Source of the DNA: Eopsaltria australis
Lineage: Eukaryota; Chordata; Aves; Passeriformes; Petroicidae
DNA: 64,000 nucleotides
NCBI GenBank assembly: GCA_034509425.1
Contig: JAVTVJ010000985.1
Span: 496,001-560,000, forward strand
Direction of reading: 5' to 3'
Below the pieces are notes generated by a model. That model was given only the letters and a program-made list of their open reading frames with translations, did no database searches and was not told the DNA's origin. The position numbers were made by a program, and so were the translations under genes. Below, piece after piece: positions 14,341 to 26,183 of this stretch. Every line of letters starts with the position of its first letter. Positions within the stretch are counted from its first letter, which is position 1.

Positions 14341-17300
14341 AGGGATTCAGATGGGGGTATTCCTGTATGTTGCTGTCCTGAGGAAGAGTAGGGAGTCTGC
14401 CTAAATGAGGTACTAGCTCAGTGAGCTGCCTGTGTATTTTATACCTCACAGTGCCAGGACATAAAGTTTCTCTCTAGCTCTTGAAGTACATAACTGTTTT
14501 TCTCACATGCTTTTGCATTGAGGGCAATGTTATCTGGGCAGGTATTTGTGCAGAGCTTTTAATTTTCCCAGGTCATATGGACTGGCAGGCATTTATAGAG
14601 GAGCAGTAGAAACAGGAGAGAGGGTTATTTTGAAGCACCGTGGTGGAGGGAAGATTTGCACTTGTCTGGCAAATGTCATCTTCAAGCAGGTGTGTGTCAG
14701 CATGAGTGTGCTGGGCTGTGTTAACACAATGCCACAGTGTCATCCTGCCTTGTATCACGTGGCAATTTTTTATGATAATGTATTTATGTAAGTGGATAAA
14801 ATTAGAGCTGTCATTAGTAACAACTTGGGATTGCCTAGATTTTCATTTTTTAAAATATTTTCTTTTCTATGTCATGCAGTTTGTTATTCCTCCCACATGT
14901 GATATTAAAAGTAAGGGATAAAATTTTATTATCAGTAATGTAATCCTAAGTTGCTTTACATTAGGTTGCAATACTGAAGAGGGCTATTTTAAAAAGTAAA
15001 ATTCCATTGCCACATTTTAAAATCATAGTAACTGTAGCTATACAAAAAACCTGACATTACTTATTGAGGAAGCATCATATGAATTAATGTCAGTTCTTGT
15101 TTACTCGTGTTATAAAAATGTCCTTCAGTTTGTTTTAATAATAGGGACCAAGAACTGTAGAGACTCCAGATGTTATTATCTTTCTTTAAAATCTATATAT
15201 ATAAGTATAGAACACTGATAAATGAAAGAAGCCTTTTAAGTATCATTTTTTAAGCTCAGATGCCTAGGTAGGAAAAGACAAAATCTATAATTTGGTCAGT
15301 ACCTTAAAGTTTGTCTCAGATGCTGTAATGTCCCACAATCCTGTTATGAGAACAAATGTCTGTTGAGACTAGTGGTGTGGTAGGCACACATTTGTGTCAC
15401 TGAAGATATGGCTTCAGATTCACTGCACGTGTGAGGTTAGGTGCAGATCCATCAGAGCTTCTTTGAGCATCCACCCCAGTGAAAAATACACACAGCTGGA
15501 TGTGGCATAGCCCAGCACAGCTCCTCTCCTGTCCTGAGTCCCTCAGTGCCAGACTCATCTGGCTGCTGGATCTATGGTCCTTTGACTTGCTTTCTCTGCT
15601 CTGTTGGGTCCATGCATATTAAATGAGTTTTGATGCAGCTGAATCTATGATAAGAAAAGGAATATAAATCTTTACAATGTAATCCTCATACAGTTCCTTA
15701 GCCAGAAGTCCTTATTTTGCAGTTGCTCACTGCTGGTGGGTTTGATGCAGGCAGATATTTTAAAAGTGTGCAGGCATATCTGAGTGTGGTACATGAGTCT
15801 GCAGCTAATGGCCATGTAGATTGTGATGGAAATTTTCCATTGAATATCTGGTCAAACAAATACTATCCCATTCATTGTGCTCAAGGTTCTTTTGTGAAAG
15901 AAAGATGTCTATTTTACCATTTTTATCTGAGGATACCTATTTCTCTCACCTTACATTTTTCTTGGGTTTAGAGGCTTAGACAAAAAATAAATTTAAAAAA
16001 TTTGAATTCACATCCCTATAGAGAGTTCATATTACCCCCAGAGATCTGACATGGGAGCTTGTGGGGTAAAGCCTGATCCTCAAGACAAAAGATCTAGTTT
16101 TCTCCTGATCTTTTCTTAAAATCTAACTTCAGTCAATTGGCAGATTGTATTACATTAGAGATAATTATTGGCAAAGTTTCAGAACTGCTTAGTAATGACA
16201 TTATGACTGCAGAGATAGGAGCAGCAAATATTCAGTTTATGACACTGCATGTTCTTTTCTGCGGTATTTAATTGCACTTATGTATTTCTGATCTACAGCT
16301 TTTCAGGCCACATTTTCAGTGTGGGAAATACCTATCATACTACTAAAGACTTGGCTTTGTTGATTGATTTTTCAGACTGCTCCTAATTCTGCTCAAACAT
16401 ACTGATAACTGGGCTTTACACCTGGTTGAGCCTCTCTTCTGCACATAATGAATAAGTAAAACATGTTACAACATTGATTGTAATTGCAAGCCCAAACTTT
16501 TGCAGATTTTTGATTTAGATTCAAGGAACAGGAAATTCGGAATTACTGCCAGCACAAGTCCAACACTTGTACGAAATAAGTTGGAGGCCTCATGGTGTGC
16601 TAGCCCTGAGAAGTGATGGCTAAGATCCCAAGCTGGCCTAAACAAGATTGATTTAGGACTGATGTCCTATTTTTCCCTGTGCATTACTAAGACCTCTCTA
16701 TGTTAGGCCCCAAAGCATTCTAAGAAATGCCTTTAGTGCTTGCACTCATATAAGTGCACTGTCACTACACTGAGTCACCTCAGGAAGAAACTTGTAGAGG
16801 GTGATGGCCACCCCACCATCCACAGTGAAGAAGATTTATTCTACCCCAGCAAAAACCAGCACAAAATCATTTGAGGAAGTCTGAAGTAAAACATGAAAAA
16901 TCTGGCAATGTCAGCAGCCCTCTTCTCAGGAACGACCAGAACATTAAGTACATAGGGATAAAGGGTTTCATCAGAACATCAGGTGATGCAGTTGAAATTA
17001 TTGAATTTATTATTGGTTACATAAAACTGACTTGTATATTACAGCCTGGATTTTCTGTTTTCCCTTTGGATTAATTTAGTAGACATTCCATTATTAAGAA
17101 AAGTTTTCAAAAGTCAGTCTTTCATAGATTTTTTTCATTTCTGGAGAGAGCAAATGAAAGCTTTTCTGAGAAGTGAGTCTGTGTTTTAAAAGAGAGAGTT
17201 TGATGCTATAAGCATAGTTTAAATGCAATATAACTGATTTCCTTATGTTAAAGCAGCATTACATAATTATGCAAACAAATATTTTTAAATAACTGAGAAC

Positions 17301-17422
17301 ATTTACACCACACTAAGTATATGTGGACAGTCTTTGAGATTTTGGATATGGAGGTTTCAAACACATTATTTTTATATAAACAATATAGTCCTGTTCTAAC
17401 AAAAAACCCCAGTTAGATTGAA

Positions 17423-17443
17423 AATTACATTATTAATGTAATT
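17423..17443. repeat. 21-nt inverted repeat (10-bp arms, 1-nt centre)
   Basis: The arms AATTACATTA and TAATGTAATT are perfect reverse complements around a single central T. They carry paired TAAT/ATTA homeodomain cores. Being AT-only apart from one C and one G, it is only mildly unlikely by chance. Confidence 0.8.
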
Positions 17444-17810
17444 GAGACAGTTAAAAGAAATACCCATTCAAACTTGACATTAGATATAAAATCACCGCAT
17501 TATTTGAAAGTCTAATGTTATCGTCCATAGGTTTTGTGTATATATGAATGCTAATGTTAACTTATATTCAACAAGATAGCGTTGAGTGCCTCATAAATAT
17601 GCCAGCTCATTTAATTGTTGTTTTAAACCACTGCTGTCCAAAACATCTAGTACATTTTTAAATTTTATTTCTATGATCAAAGCCATAAAAAAAAAAGCAC
17701 CAAAAAAACTCAGCTACAGGTACCTTACTGCCACTGCTACCTCTGGTGTAAATTTCTTCCATGTTGAAAAGAAGATATTATGAGTTTTCAGTAGTCTGAA
17801 CTCATCAGAG

Positions 17811-17832
17811 ATTAACCATGGATTAACCATGG
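17811..17832. repeat. Tandem 11-bp duplication
   Basis: ATTAACCATGG occurs twice head to tail with no mismatch. It is probably a small replication-slippage duplication. Confidence 0.9.
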
Positions 17833-18399
17833 CTTTTGTCATGTTCCTTGGCTGTTCACAGTTGCTAGATAAATGGATCTAGGTAATGTTTGCTTGCTAT
17901 AAAATCCACACAGACCAAGGTCAGGCAAAAATTTGAAACATATTTTGGTATATCTCACACTTTCTTCTTGTCTTTTGCTACCCACAGTGATACGAGCTGT
18001 GTTTGAAAATATATGGTTAGAATTTCAGATACTGCTGCAACCTTCCCAAAATCCTCTAGTGCATTATAAATAAGAAAGCATTTTAAAGTACTTTGTTGCT
18101 GGGTGTAATTGAAAAATCTTGGTTGATTTGTTGTTAGCAGAGATATGTATAAGGCGAGGAACTGCTGCTGAGGTTTTGGGTGTGAGCCTTTACAGTACTC
18201 TGATGGCCATGAAGAACACAGTAAAAGCTCTGCAGTGGCCCTTATTGTGCACTGTCAGCAGAACTCCATATATTCTCAAAACAAACAGAGAATTTAATTG
18301 CTAATATCTAATTAATGCTCTCTTTCTTCAGCTGTTTGTCACTGGTCATATAAACCTTGAATCCAAAAACCATTCTGGTCATCTGCATTTCTGGTTTGG

Positions 18400-18419
18400 T
18401 TTTTTTTTTTTTTTTTTTT
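18400..18419. repeat. T20 homopolymer
   Basis: Twenty consecutive T, followed by CAGG. It could be mistaken for a strong splice acceptor or for a minus-strand poly(A) tail. No AATAAA-type signal or identifiable retrocopy lies beside it on the minus strand. Confidence 0.9.
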
Positions 18420-21012
18420 CAGGTTCTGTGTCCTGCCTGACTACTTGAGTGGTGGACTTTTTCCCCAAGCTTAGAGCATCTGTTGCAAGTTCTGTAAAGA
18501 TAAATTTCAGCTGTAGAGCCAAATATGCAGATCTTTGTAGATGCATTCCACACAAATATTACTCAATGTTTGAAGTAGCAAAGGATGGGATATGGAAAGC
18601 TCTGTTGCTGTCTGCAATTGCTGGCGCCATTTCAAAATGGGATTGATGATTTCTTCTGAAACAGACTCAAAACTAAGACAGCCACTACAGTGAAAATCAA
18701 GTAGCTGTCTGCAGGGCTGGTTATGACCTGGAATTGTAGCCATGAGTGTGTGACATAGATGTTTTATTTCCGCAAGCCATTTATTTTACCCTAGGACAAA
18801 TAGAAATACTGGAATAGAAAAATGACCTTAGATATGGAAGTAGTTTTTTTTATCAATTAATAAGTCCAGGTCAATTTTGCCAATGAGGGCAATAGTGCCA
18901 AAATAAGGTATCCTTTGGCAAAAACCTATTCTTAGGGAAAACCACTACATTCAATTAAACTTGAAAAATTAAACCTTTTACTAGGTTTATAAACTCTGGA
19001 TTATTATTATGATGTTTTCCACAGGATGACCATCCTTCAGACACTCATAGTTTGCTTTTAAATTTCAGGTATTTTTTTCTGGTATATTTTTCAGAAAGAA
19101 TGGACAGCAATGTTTCTCTTCTTGGCCTCTGGCTACCAGTACCTGAAATTCTTCAGAGGCATTTTCTCTATTTCTGGAAGATCTAGCCTGAAAATTAATG
19201 AATTGTGGTTGCTGTTTAGAAAGTAAGAAAGAATCCTGTGAGGGGAAGAAATTAAGACTGTATAATCTAGGAGAGGAACCTTGGCTATTGTCTATGGCTA
19301 ATGTGTTATTAAATAAGAAAACTAAATAGGAGAAGTCTGAACTACATGCAGAGTGATAATCCCAGCAGCTTCCTGTTCTCTGTTTTCTTTCTTTAAGCAA
19401 TCTGGTAGACTGATACGTGTAAGGAAAGAGAAATTCAGCCCAGATATCTTTTTCTGTATTTCCCCAGGGAAGAACTGAAATTATATTCTTTGATACAGAG
19501 ACAAAACTCCAGTGCTGTATTCAAATCCTTCCCGAGTTGGTGTGCAAGTATGTGAGTTTCAATTTAGAAATCAGATAATCCACTCCCTTCTGGAAGAACT
19601 GATCCTAAAAGAATGTATTGCCAGCTAAGTTCACCTGGGCAGCACTCACTAGAGGCAGCTTTTAGAACCTCTAATTCTCTGCCAGATATATTGAAAGAAT
19701 ACATCCGTTTGTTTTACTATTAAGCAGAGACCATTACCTGAAATCTGTTTGTGCTTCTAAATTTCCACATCCTCTCTCTAAGCACTTTGTAATTTCTGGC
19801 CAACAAGTATGGTTTGTGGTAATCAAACCTAATATGAAACTGTACTGAGCATTGCTATTCATTATGACTGCATTAAGTAGGTTATTCAGTGAGATATTTG
19901 AAAAAAGGCTAAAATTAATGTGAGGTATATAGCATCCTTCCTGTTTTGCTCTTGTTTCAATAATAATGTTCCTTAAACATAGACTCATGATGAAACAGCT
20001 ACCCTTTTTTGTCAGACTCTTGTTTCATGAGAAAGCAAGCTACAGAAAACTAACTGTATATGGAATATTCAGCAGAAAACAAGACTGTGCTGGTGTGGGG
20101 AGAGAATTTCTGTGGTTTCACTTGGGAAGGCTGTGCTCCTGCTAAAAAAAAAATAAACTTTCACAAAACTAGCATGTGGAAGTTTGAGCAAAATAAGCTT
20201 TCCAAACTTAACAACTAGTAGAGAGGATAAAGATCAGAAAGTCTCTGGTATTTAGCACTCCCTTTGGAGGGGCAGCATGCATCCAGTGTACAAATTCATA
20301 ACAGGAGGATGATTAACCTCTGTCCTCCAGCAGTGTTATATCAACACATAATATAATATCCTGATAGTTGCTATGAACTGGGCTCCCAAGTCCTTGGACT
20401 GCAGTTCACAGGAGCTGTAACCAGTTTTGTTTTCTTCTACAGGATTTGACATTCTCAGAAAGCCTCCACTTCTCCCCTGCTGTACACATTACCTATGACC
20501 ACTGCAGCACACAAATTATGGGTTTAAGGCAGAACTTCCATTCTGATCAAATTTTCTTGCACTTCACCTTGTCCCTCGTATTCTGCTGTCAGTGGAGGAA
20601 TGAAAACTCAGCTGTTGACTTCACATGCCTTGCTCCCTCTTATGGTAGAAAATACATAAAATAAAAGATAATTTTTAAAGACATATCTTTTGACAGTTTT
20701 TTTCAGATCATCTCATTCTTATCTCTTGGTTGTTTGGGTTTTTATAAAGTATGCACTCTCTGGCTAAAATTAAATTAAAGAACTCCTTATTTTTATTTAG
20801 ACCTTCCCTTGCAGTTTCTTGAAAGTCATCTCTGTTTAGGTAGGCAGCAAGCTGTGCATAGTGTGAGTAATTGAGGTGATGATACTTACCTTTTCTCTTC
20901 TGCTATAGTATGCTTAAAAGCTTTAGCTGCATAATTCCAAATTGCTAGGTTGCAATGAAGCATTATGAATGCCATGACTTTGGGCTGGGTTTTTAGAAAA
21001 GTATGTTCCATT

Positions 21013-21035
21013 TGTGTGTGTGTGTGTGTGTGTGT
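21013..21035. repeat. (TG)n dinucleotide microsatellite
   Basis: A pure TG run of 11 units plus one base. Confidence 0.95.
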
Positions 21036-24000
21036 TTTCATTTTCCAAATTTCAGAATTATATTAGAATTCCTGACTCCTAATCATTTCTATAAAGTTTC
21101 CTCTTCCTTTCTCTTTGTTTTTTTTTGTATAAGCTAGTTGTTTGTTGCTTCTCACCTCCAGCATTTCTGCCTTTAAGTTCATTGTTTTAATTTCTTTTCA
21201 GACTGTAGGTGAGACAAACTAGAGGAGATGAGAAAAACTGATGTAATGTAGTTCACATGGTTTAGGTTTTCAGGTTTTTTAATCAGAAATATGTTTTTCT
21301 TGATTTTCTGCAACAATGACTCCCTAGCCATAGTGATGGACATCACTATATTCCAAAGTCTGCTCTCACACTCCTCAGTATTCATCTGAAGTACTACTGT
21401 ACTACTGGTATTACTTATAATTTATATATTACTTATAATTTATAATGCTTAAATAACTGAATGTAGTTGTTATTTATTCTCTACCTGTGAGTTATTATTT
21501 AGTGACAGTTGTTGTGATAATTCAGGAGAAATATAATGTGGTCATTCTCCGATTCATTTATTTTCTTAGATTTCTGACCATTTCAGTTTTCTCTTATCTC
21601 TTCTACTTCCTGGTATATTGACACTGCTCACACTGTACCCATGTACATCATCCTCTGACCCTGTCAGCCTTCTTGCTTGAGGTGAGAAAGCAAGATCTGA
21701 TTGGAGGCACACATTCAATGATAAAAAATGAATTCCTGTCTCTTGATTTCTTTCTTTATAAGATGCAGTCAGCAAGTGAAAGGACCAGTGTAAAAACAAG
21801 GGCATTGGATTTTCTTGTAGCAGAAGTTACATATTTTTGTGTAATGTATAATGAAGTTACTTAGAAAAATGCTTAAATCCATCTTCATCTTTAGTCACAT
21901 CTTAACGGATGGAATGTTGAGGCTTATTTCAAAAGGTAACTATTAGGATCATCTCTCTTTGTCACAATATTTCTGTCATGCACCCTTCAGCAAGATAATG
22001 AAGCTTTAGGTATTAGAGCAATTACTTCATTGTTCATACATACATTCTAACATCTCACATTTTTATACTAGTACAGTCTTTCAGTCTGGAAAATATAGCA
22101 TTTTTATTGGTAGGTTTCCTAAATATGTGAAGGATGAAACAGTAGCAATACATCATGCACAAACTGAAACAAGTTGCTCTGTTGCTGGCTAGGAAGACAT
22201 TGATTACATGTGCACAAAAGCCATGACTGAAGTGTCACATTCTTATGCATACAGTGGAAATTAAAAATGTAGTGTGTTTATTCTATGTATAATTAAAATT
22301 CTTATATGTTTTTCTATAAGTTTACGCATACATACCCATTAGTAAGAAAGTGTAAAAATGCAGCACAGTGGGGGGAAAGTAACAAGTTAATTCCTCAGGA
22401 GTGTATTTCAGACTCATGCATTTGTAGCATGTAACTGATTTTTTTGTTAAGGTAAAATCCAATAGCTAATATTTCTGGGGGTAAGATTCCCCATTGTCTT
22501 CTCTGTATAGCCTGGCTTCACCCTTGGAAAGTTTAGTTCAGTTATTCCAGCAAAATCTTTGCAGCTGGAAAAGCTCTTCATTAGCTTTGATTCCTCCAGA
22601 CCACAGCTCCACTGATCCCAGTGCACCAGCTTGCCTTCTGGCTCACCTCAGGATGGACTTTGATGTCTGCACATCAGTTTCTTGCTTGCCACCTGCAGTA
22701 TTAGAGACTGAAGGAAGTGTGCACAGTCATCTCTTTTGCTTACTGTTTTGTAAAAGCCTGCCACAGATAAGCTGTAACACTGTTTGCATAACAGCAAGAG
22801 AATTTAAAAACCTCTTTGGTAGAGGTAATTCAGGAAATTTTATCATTGACTGTGGGTATCAGGCAAAGCTATTTTCCTACCTCATCATTGACTTCGAGTC
22901 CTGCCCTCCTGATGCATGATATCATCACCAGGCTCTAATATCTCTATTGTAAATGAGCATTATGCAGACAGAAATATTTACTACTGAACTAAGGATTTTT
23001 TCTACACATGGGAGATAGGGTCTATCAATATTTAATTTGCATATATAGAATCTTGACTTTGAAAGCACCTCAAATTTAGAATAACTTTTTAGTATTAATT
23101 TTCTTTAGCTAGAAAAGGTTATTAAATGTGCATATTTTTTGTGGCTTAGGAATATACCACTCTGTTTGTGTAACTACCAAAACTTATATTAATGTGGGCT
23201 CTTGTTAGTGGCTGCTTTGCCCCTGATTTCCTTTAAATCTGATTCTGGGATTCTGGTCCATATCTTCTGTACATGTTAACATACACAAACATAGAAAAAT
23301 GCCTCAAGATCCCAGTTCTTTGCCTCTTTCTACGGTCCAGCTGACTTTGATGTTGATCAGTGTGAACTTCCCAACAGTGTGGATCACTCCTGTAACAATT
23401 ATATTGAAATTTCAAGAAATAAATTTCCATCCTTCTCTGGGGATCTAATATTTAGAGCAAAGCATCTCATGTAAGTGGGGGCTGAAGGTTACACAGATGG
23501 CCTTGTGCCTGAAAGAGGTTTGCCAAGATGTTTACTATCTTATAATAACAATTTTTCATGCAGAGTGTATTTCTGTGTGTCTCGATCAATCAAGCAAGAG
23601 TTTTCTTTGTGTGATTTGTGCCTGGTCCAAATAAAATGAGATTCCACCAGGTTTCATGGTTGGATGAAGGCTCTGTTGAAGTTAGAGCTGTGATTTTTGC
23701 ACTTAATCATTTCACTTTTGGGGTGAAAAATGTCAATGAAATAAAGATGTATACAAACTGCTACCACAGGCATTGTCAATACAGAATAGAGAAGATATTC
23801 ACTATTCTTGTAACTGCATGTTGTGGAAAAGTGTAAGATTGCTTCTGGTTTCATAATCCCTGCTAGAAATGAGAATTCCAATGAGAATGAAAGAGTGTGC
23901 CCACAAAAGAGACTTTCTTGAAGTTGAACCATGGGGAAACAAATGAAATGCATCAATAAAAGAAAATCCTGATGTATCTTTCAAAAGAGAATGGTTCTCC

Positions 24001-24767
24001 GGGAGGTAATGTCATTCCAGCTTATCCATTTTACTGTTAGAAGATGATATAATTGTGCCTTATCTCCAAATCACTTTATTTATGATCTATGTCTGGCCTA
24101 TTTCTCTAGCTACATATCACTGTATTCCTAAAGTATTCACAATAAGATTCAAAATCCACACATTTCTGTTTTGATGATCTTATTTAAGGAAACTTTATCA
24201 ATCAGTGTTAGAATCCTACACGCACAAAGAAAATTCCTCAATGCAGACCTAAAAACATTGTTATTGTGATATTATCTGTTTTCATGGTTCTCCTTTATCC
24301 TGTCTGCAAATCACATCATCCTCCTTGAGGCCCTGAAGTCTCATCATAGAAGGCAATACATTTGATGGTGTATCTGCCATTGAGAGATAAGTTTGGTTAA
24401 ACAACTCCGAACAGTGGTTTCATACAGATCAGAGCTCTGTTGGCCAAAATCTGGCTTGTTGTTGGAGGTGAAATAGCTGAAAAAGATCAAAGAATAAATT
24501 TTACATTGTACTGTGGTGTGGAAATGCTACTTCTTACACACTGGGACAGACATTTCTGTTCTTCAGATGATCATGTTTTATTCTGAATGCACAGCAGATT
24601 AATGCTTATTACCTGGCAGTCCTGTGGAAGGTTTCATGCAGCTGAAGCAGTGCTTCAGGGTAGGATTTGTCCCTCATGAGAAACACAACAATTCCAACCC
24701 TAATTTTTCAGGTTTCCTTATAAATCTGTCTTCATGAGAGCCACAGGACTGTGTCCAGTAAACATTT

Positions 24768-24809
24768 GGGGGGCTGGGGGTAGGGGGGGGGGGGGGGGGG
24801 GGGGGAGGG
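24768..24809 (+). repeat. Poly-G tract / G-quadruplex-forming sequence
   Basis: Forty-two bases contain 37 G: runs of 6, 5, 23 and 3 separated by CT, TA and A. This satisfies the four-run G-quadruplex pattern many times over. The opposite strand reads as a polyproline stretch in one open frame, which is an artefact of the repeat. Homopolymer length in assemblies is often unreliable here. Confidence 0.95.
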
Positions 24810-25944
24810 TTTCCTGCTTTTGGTGGTCTGTAAAGTGCTAACTTCTTTACTTGGTGTTTAAAAGCAGATCTTTCCATCATGATTGAACTGATCCAACACA
24901 ATTTATTTGAATTGGCTTGCACCACGAGACAGCATAACTCTAAAGATGAGCAGGTATCCTCTTAGGATCCTTCAAAAACCCAATTACCATTCAATATGAA
25001 TCTGTTTATCAAGTAATCCTATTTCCTGGGGATTGCCTGTTGAGCATACTTGCACAGAAATAGGATTCTTGTGAGAATGTTCATTTCTACTGCTTCGATT
25101 CTAACTACAAAGATAAGCATAGAAATTCCCATCTATTTAAACTATCTGCTACCTTTTGAAATTATTTGCTGTAATTTTCTCTAAATGTGCCTTTTAAACC
25201 AGGTGTTGTACATGCTTTTGGATATTAAAATCTCTCAGTTCTGAGGAAATTTATTCATAAATGTATTCGCCTACTTCTAGTGAGAGCAACAGGAATAAAT
25301 CTGCAAACACTCAATGGGTCCTAAGTGAGAAGATGAACAACAGTACTGAGTCTATCTTGTTCTTTGACATAACAAGTTCTTTCACATGGGCATCTTCCGT
25401 CACCACCACAAAGATGAGGAGGCAGGGGAAATATCAGTGCTGTACAGGTGGAGTTACATGGAATTTTATCCTGCCCCTCCTCCACTCCCTGTTATTAGTT
25501 CAAAGCATTTGGATCATTTTATGCTTTCACTTTTTCATATATTGCCTCCAGTAATTATACTAAAATGGCAACAAGGAGAGAAAAGGGACAAAATCAAACT
25601 TACCATGTGCCTGTACTTAATCTTAAACATGTCACATTTTATCCACTGATCCTAAAATAAACTTTCTAGTTATGACATATGGCTTTCAACCAAAGTGGGT
25701 GTTTTTCCTTTGCATTAAATAAATAAAGATTAATTTATTTGATTGAAGTCCTTTGGCACTCTTGTCTGGAAGAATATCAAATGTGTTCAGAGGTTTTTTT
25801 CTACCAATTACTTTTAAAAACAGGATATTTTTGAGGGCAAGAAGACAAAGTGATAAATAGTATGGCTGCCAGAGAAGATGATATGACAGATTGTCCCCAG
25901 CCAAAGGCATGGGAAGCATGGGAAAGGTCTCAAGGAGCAGCTGT

Positions 25945-26183
25945 ATTTCACAGAATCACAGAATCACAGAATCACAGAATCACAGAATCACTGGGTTGGA
26001 AAAGACCTTCAAGATCACTGAGTCCAATCCATGCCGTAACATCTCCACTGAACCATGGCACCGAGTGCCACATCCAATCTTTTTTTAAGCACATGCAGGG
26101 ATGGTGACTCCACCACTTCCCTGGGCAGACTATTCCAGTATTCAACCAGTCTTTCTGTAAAAAACTTTTTCCTGCCCTGTAGT
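25945..26183 (-). mobile_element. CR1 LINE 3'-end fragment, minus strand, with octamer tail array
   Basis: The plus strand shows the CR1 tail as an array of TCACAGAA octamers, then 'gggttggaaaagaccttcaa', 'gtccaatccatgcc', 'accatggcaccgagtgccac', 'gatggtgactccaccacttc' and 'ctgtaaaaaactttttcctg'. This order is characteristic of a CR1 subfamily frequent in passerine and related birds. It is the reverse complement of the 3'-UTR, truncated before the coding region. Plus-strand open frames through the array only translate the repeat. Confidence 0.94.
25948..25991. repeat. (TCACAGAA)5 octamer array, CR1 3' terminus
   Basis: Five perfect octamers plus a partial TCAC. CR1 elements end in one to several such octamers instead of a poly(A) tail, so this is the 3' terminus of the adjoining copy. 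Confidence 0.95.

Larger units (their letters stand above)
14341..25944. other. Unique AT-rich DNA with scattered simple repeats
   Basis: About 11.6 kb with no recognisable gene. It holds an inverted repeat at 17423-17443, a tandem 11-mer at 17811-17832, T20 at 18400-18419, (TG)n at 21013-21035 and a long G tract at 24768-24809. The longest open frame, 22494-22919 (141 codons, plus strand), has no domain, repeat or signal that I recognise, and is within chance expectation for this base composition. Slightly GC-richer patches near 14.55-14.75 and 15.42-15.60 kb could be old repeats, but I cannot name them. Confidence 0.65.

Noticed and set aside
18400..18424. T20 followed by CAGG, looking like a strong splice acceptor or a retrocopy poly(A) tail
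   Set aside because: No convincing downstream exon or donor, and on the minus strand no polyadenylation signal or recognisable retrogene.
22494..22919. 141-codon open frame, plus strand, the longest intact plus-strand frame
   Set aside because: No domain, signal or splice context that I recognise, and one or two frames this long are expected by chance in 64 kb of AT-rich DNA.
24674..24925. Open frame with a polyproline run
   Set aside because: It translates the complement of the poly-G tract.
25948..25991. Regular direct repeats resembling a CRISPR or iteron array
   Set aside because: The units are 8 bp with no spacers and form the 3' tail of a CR1 element.
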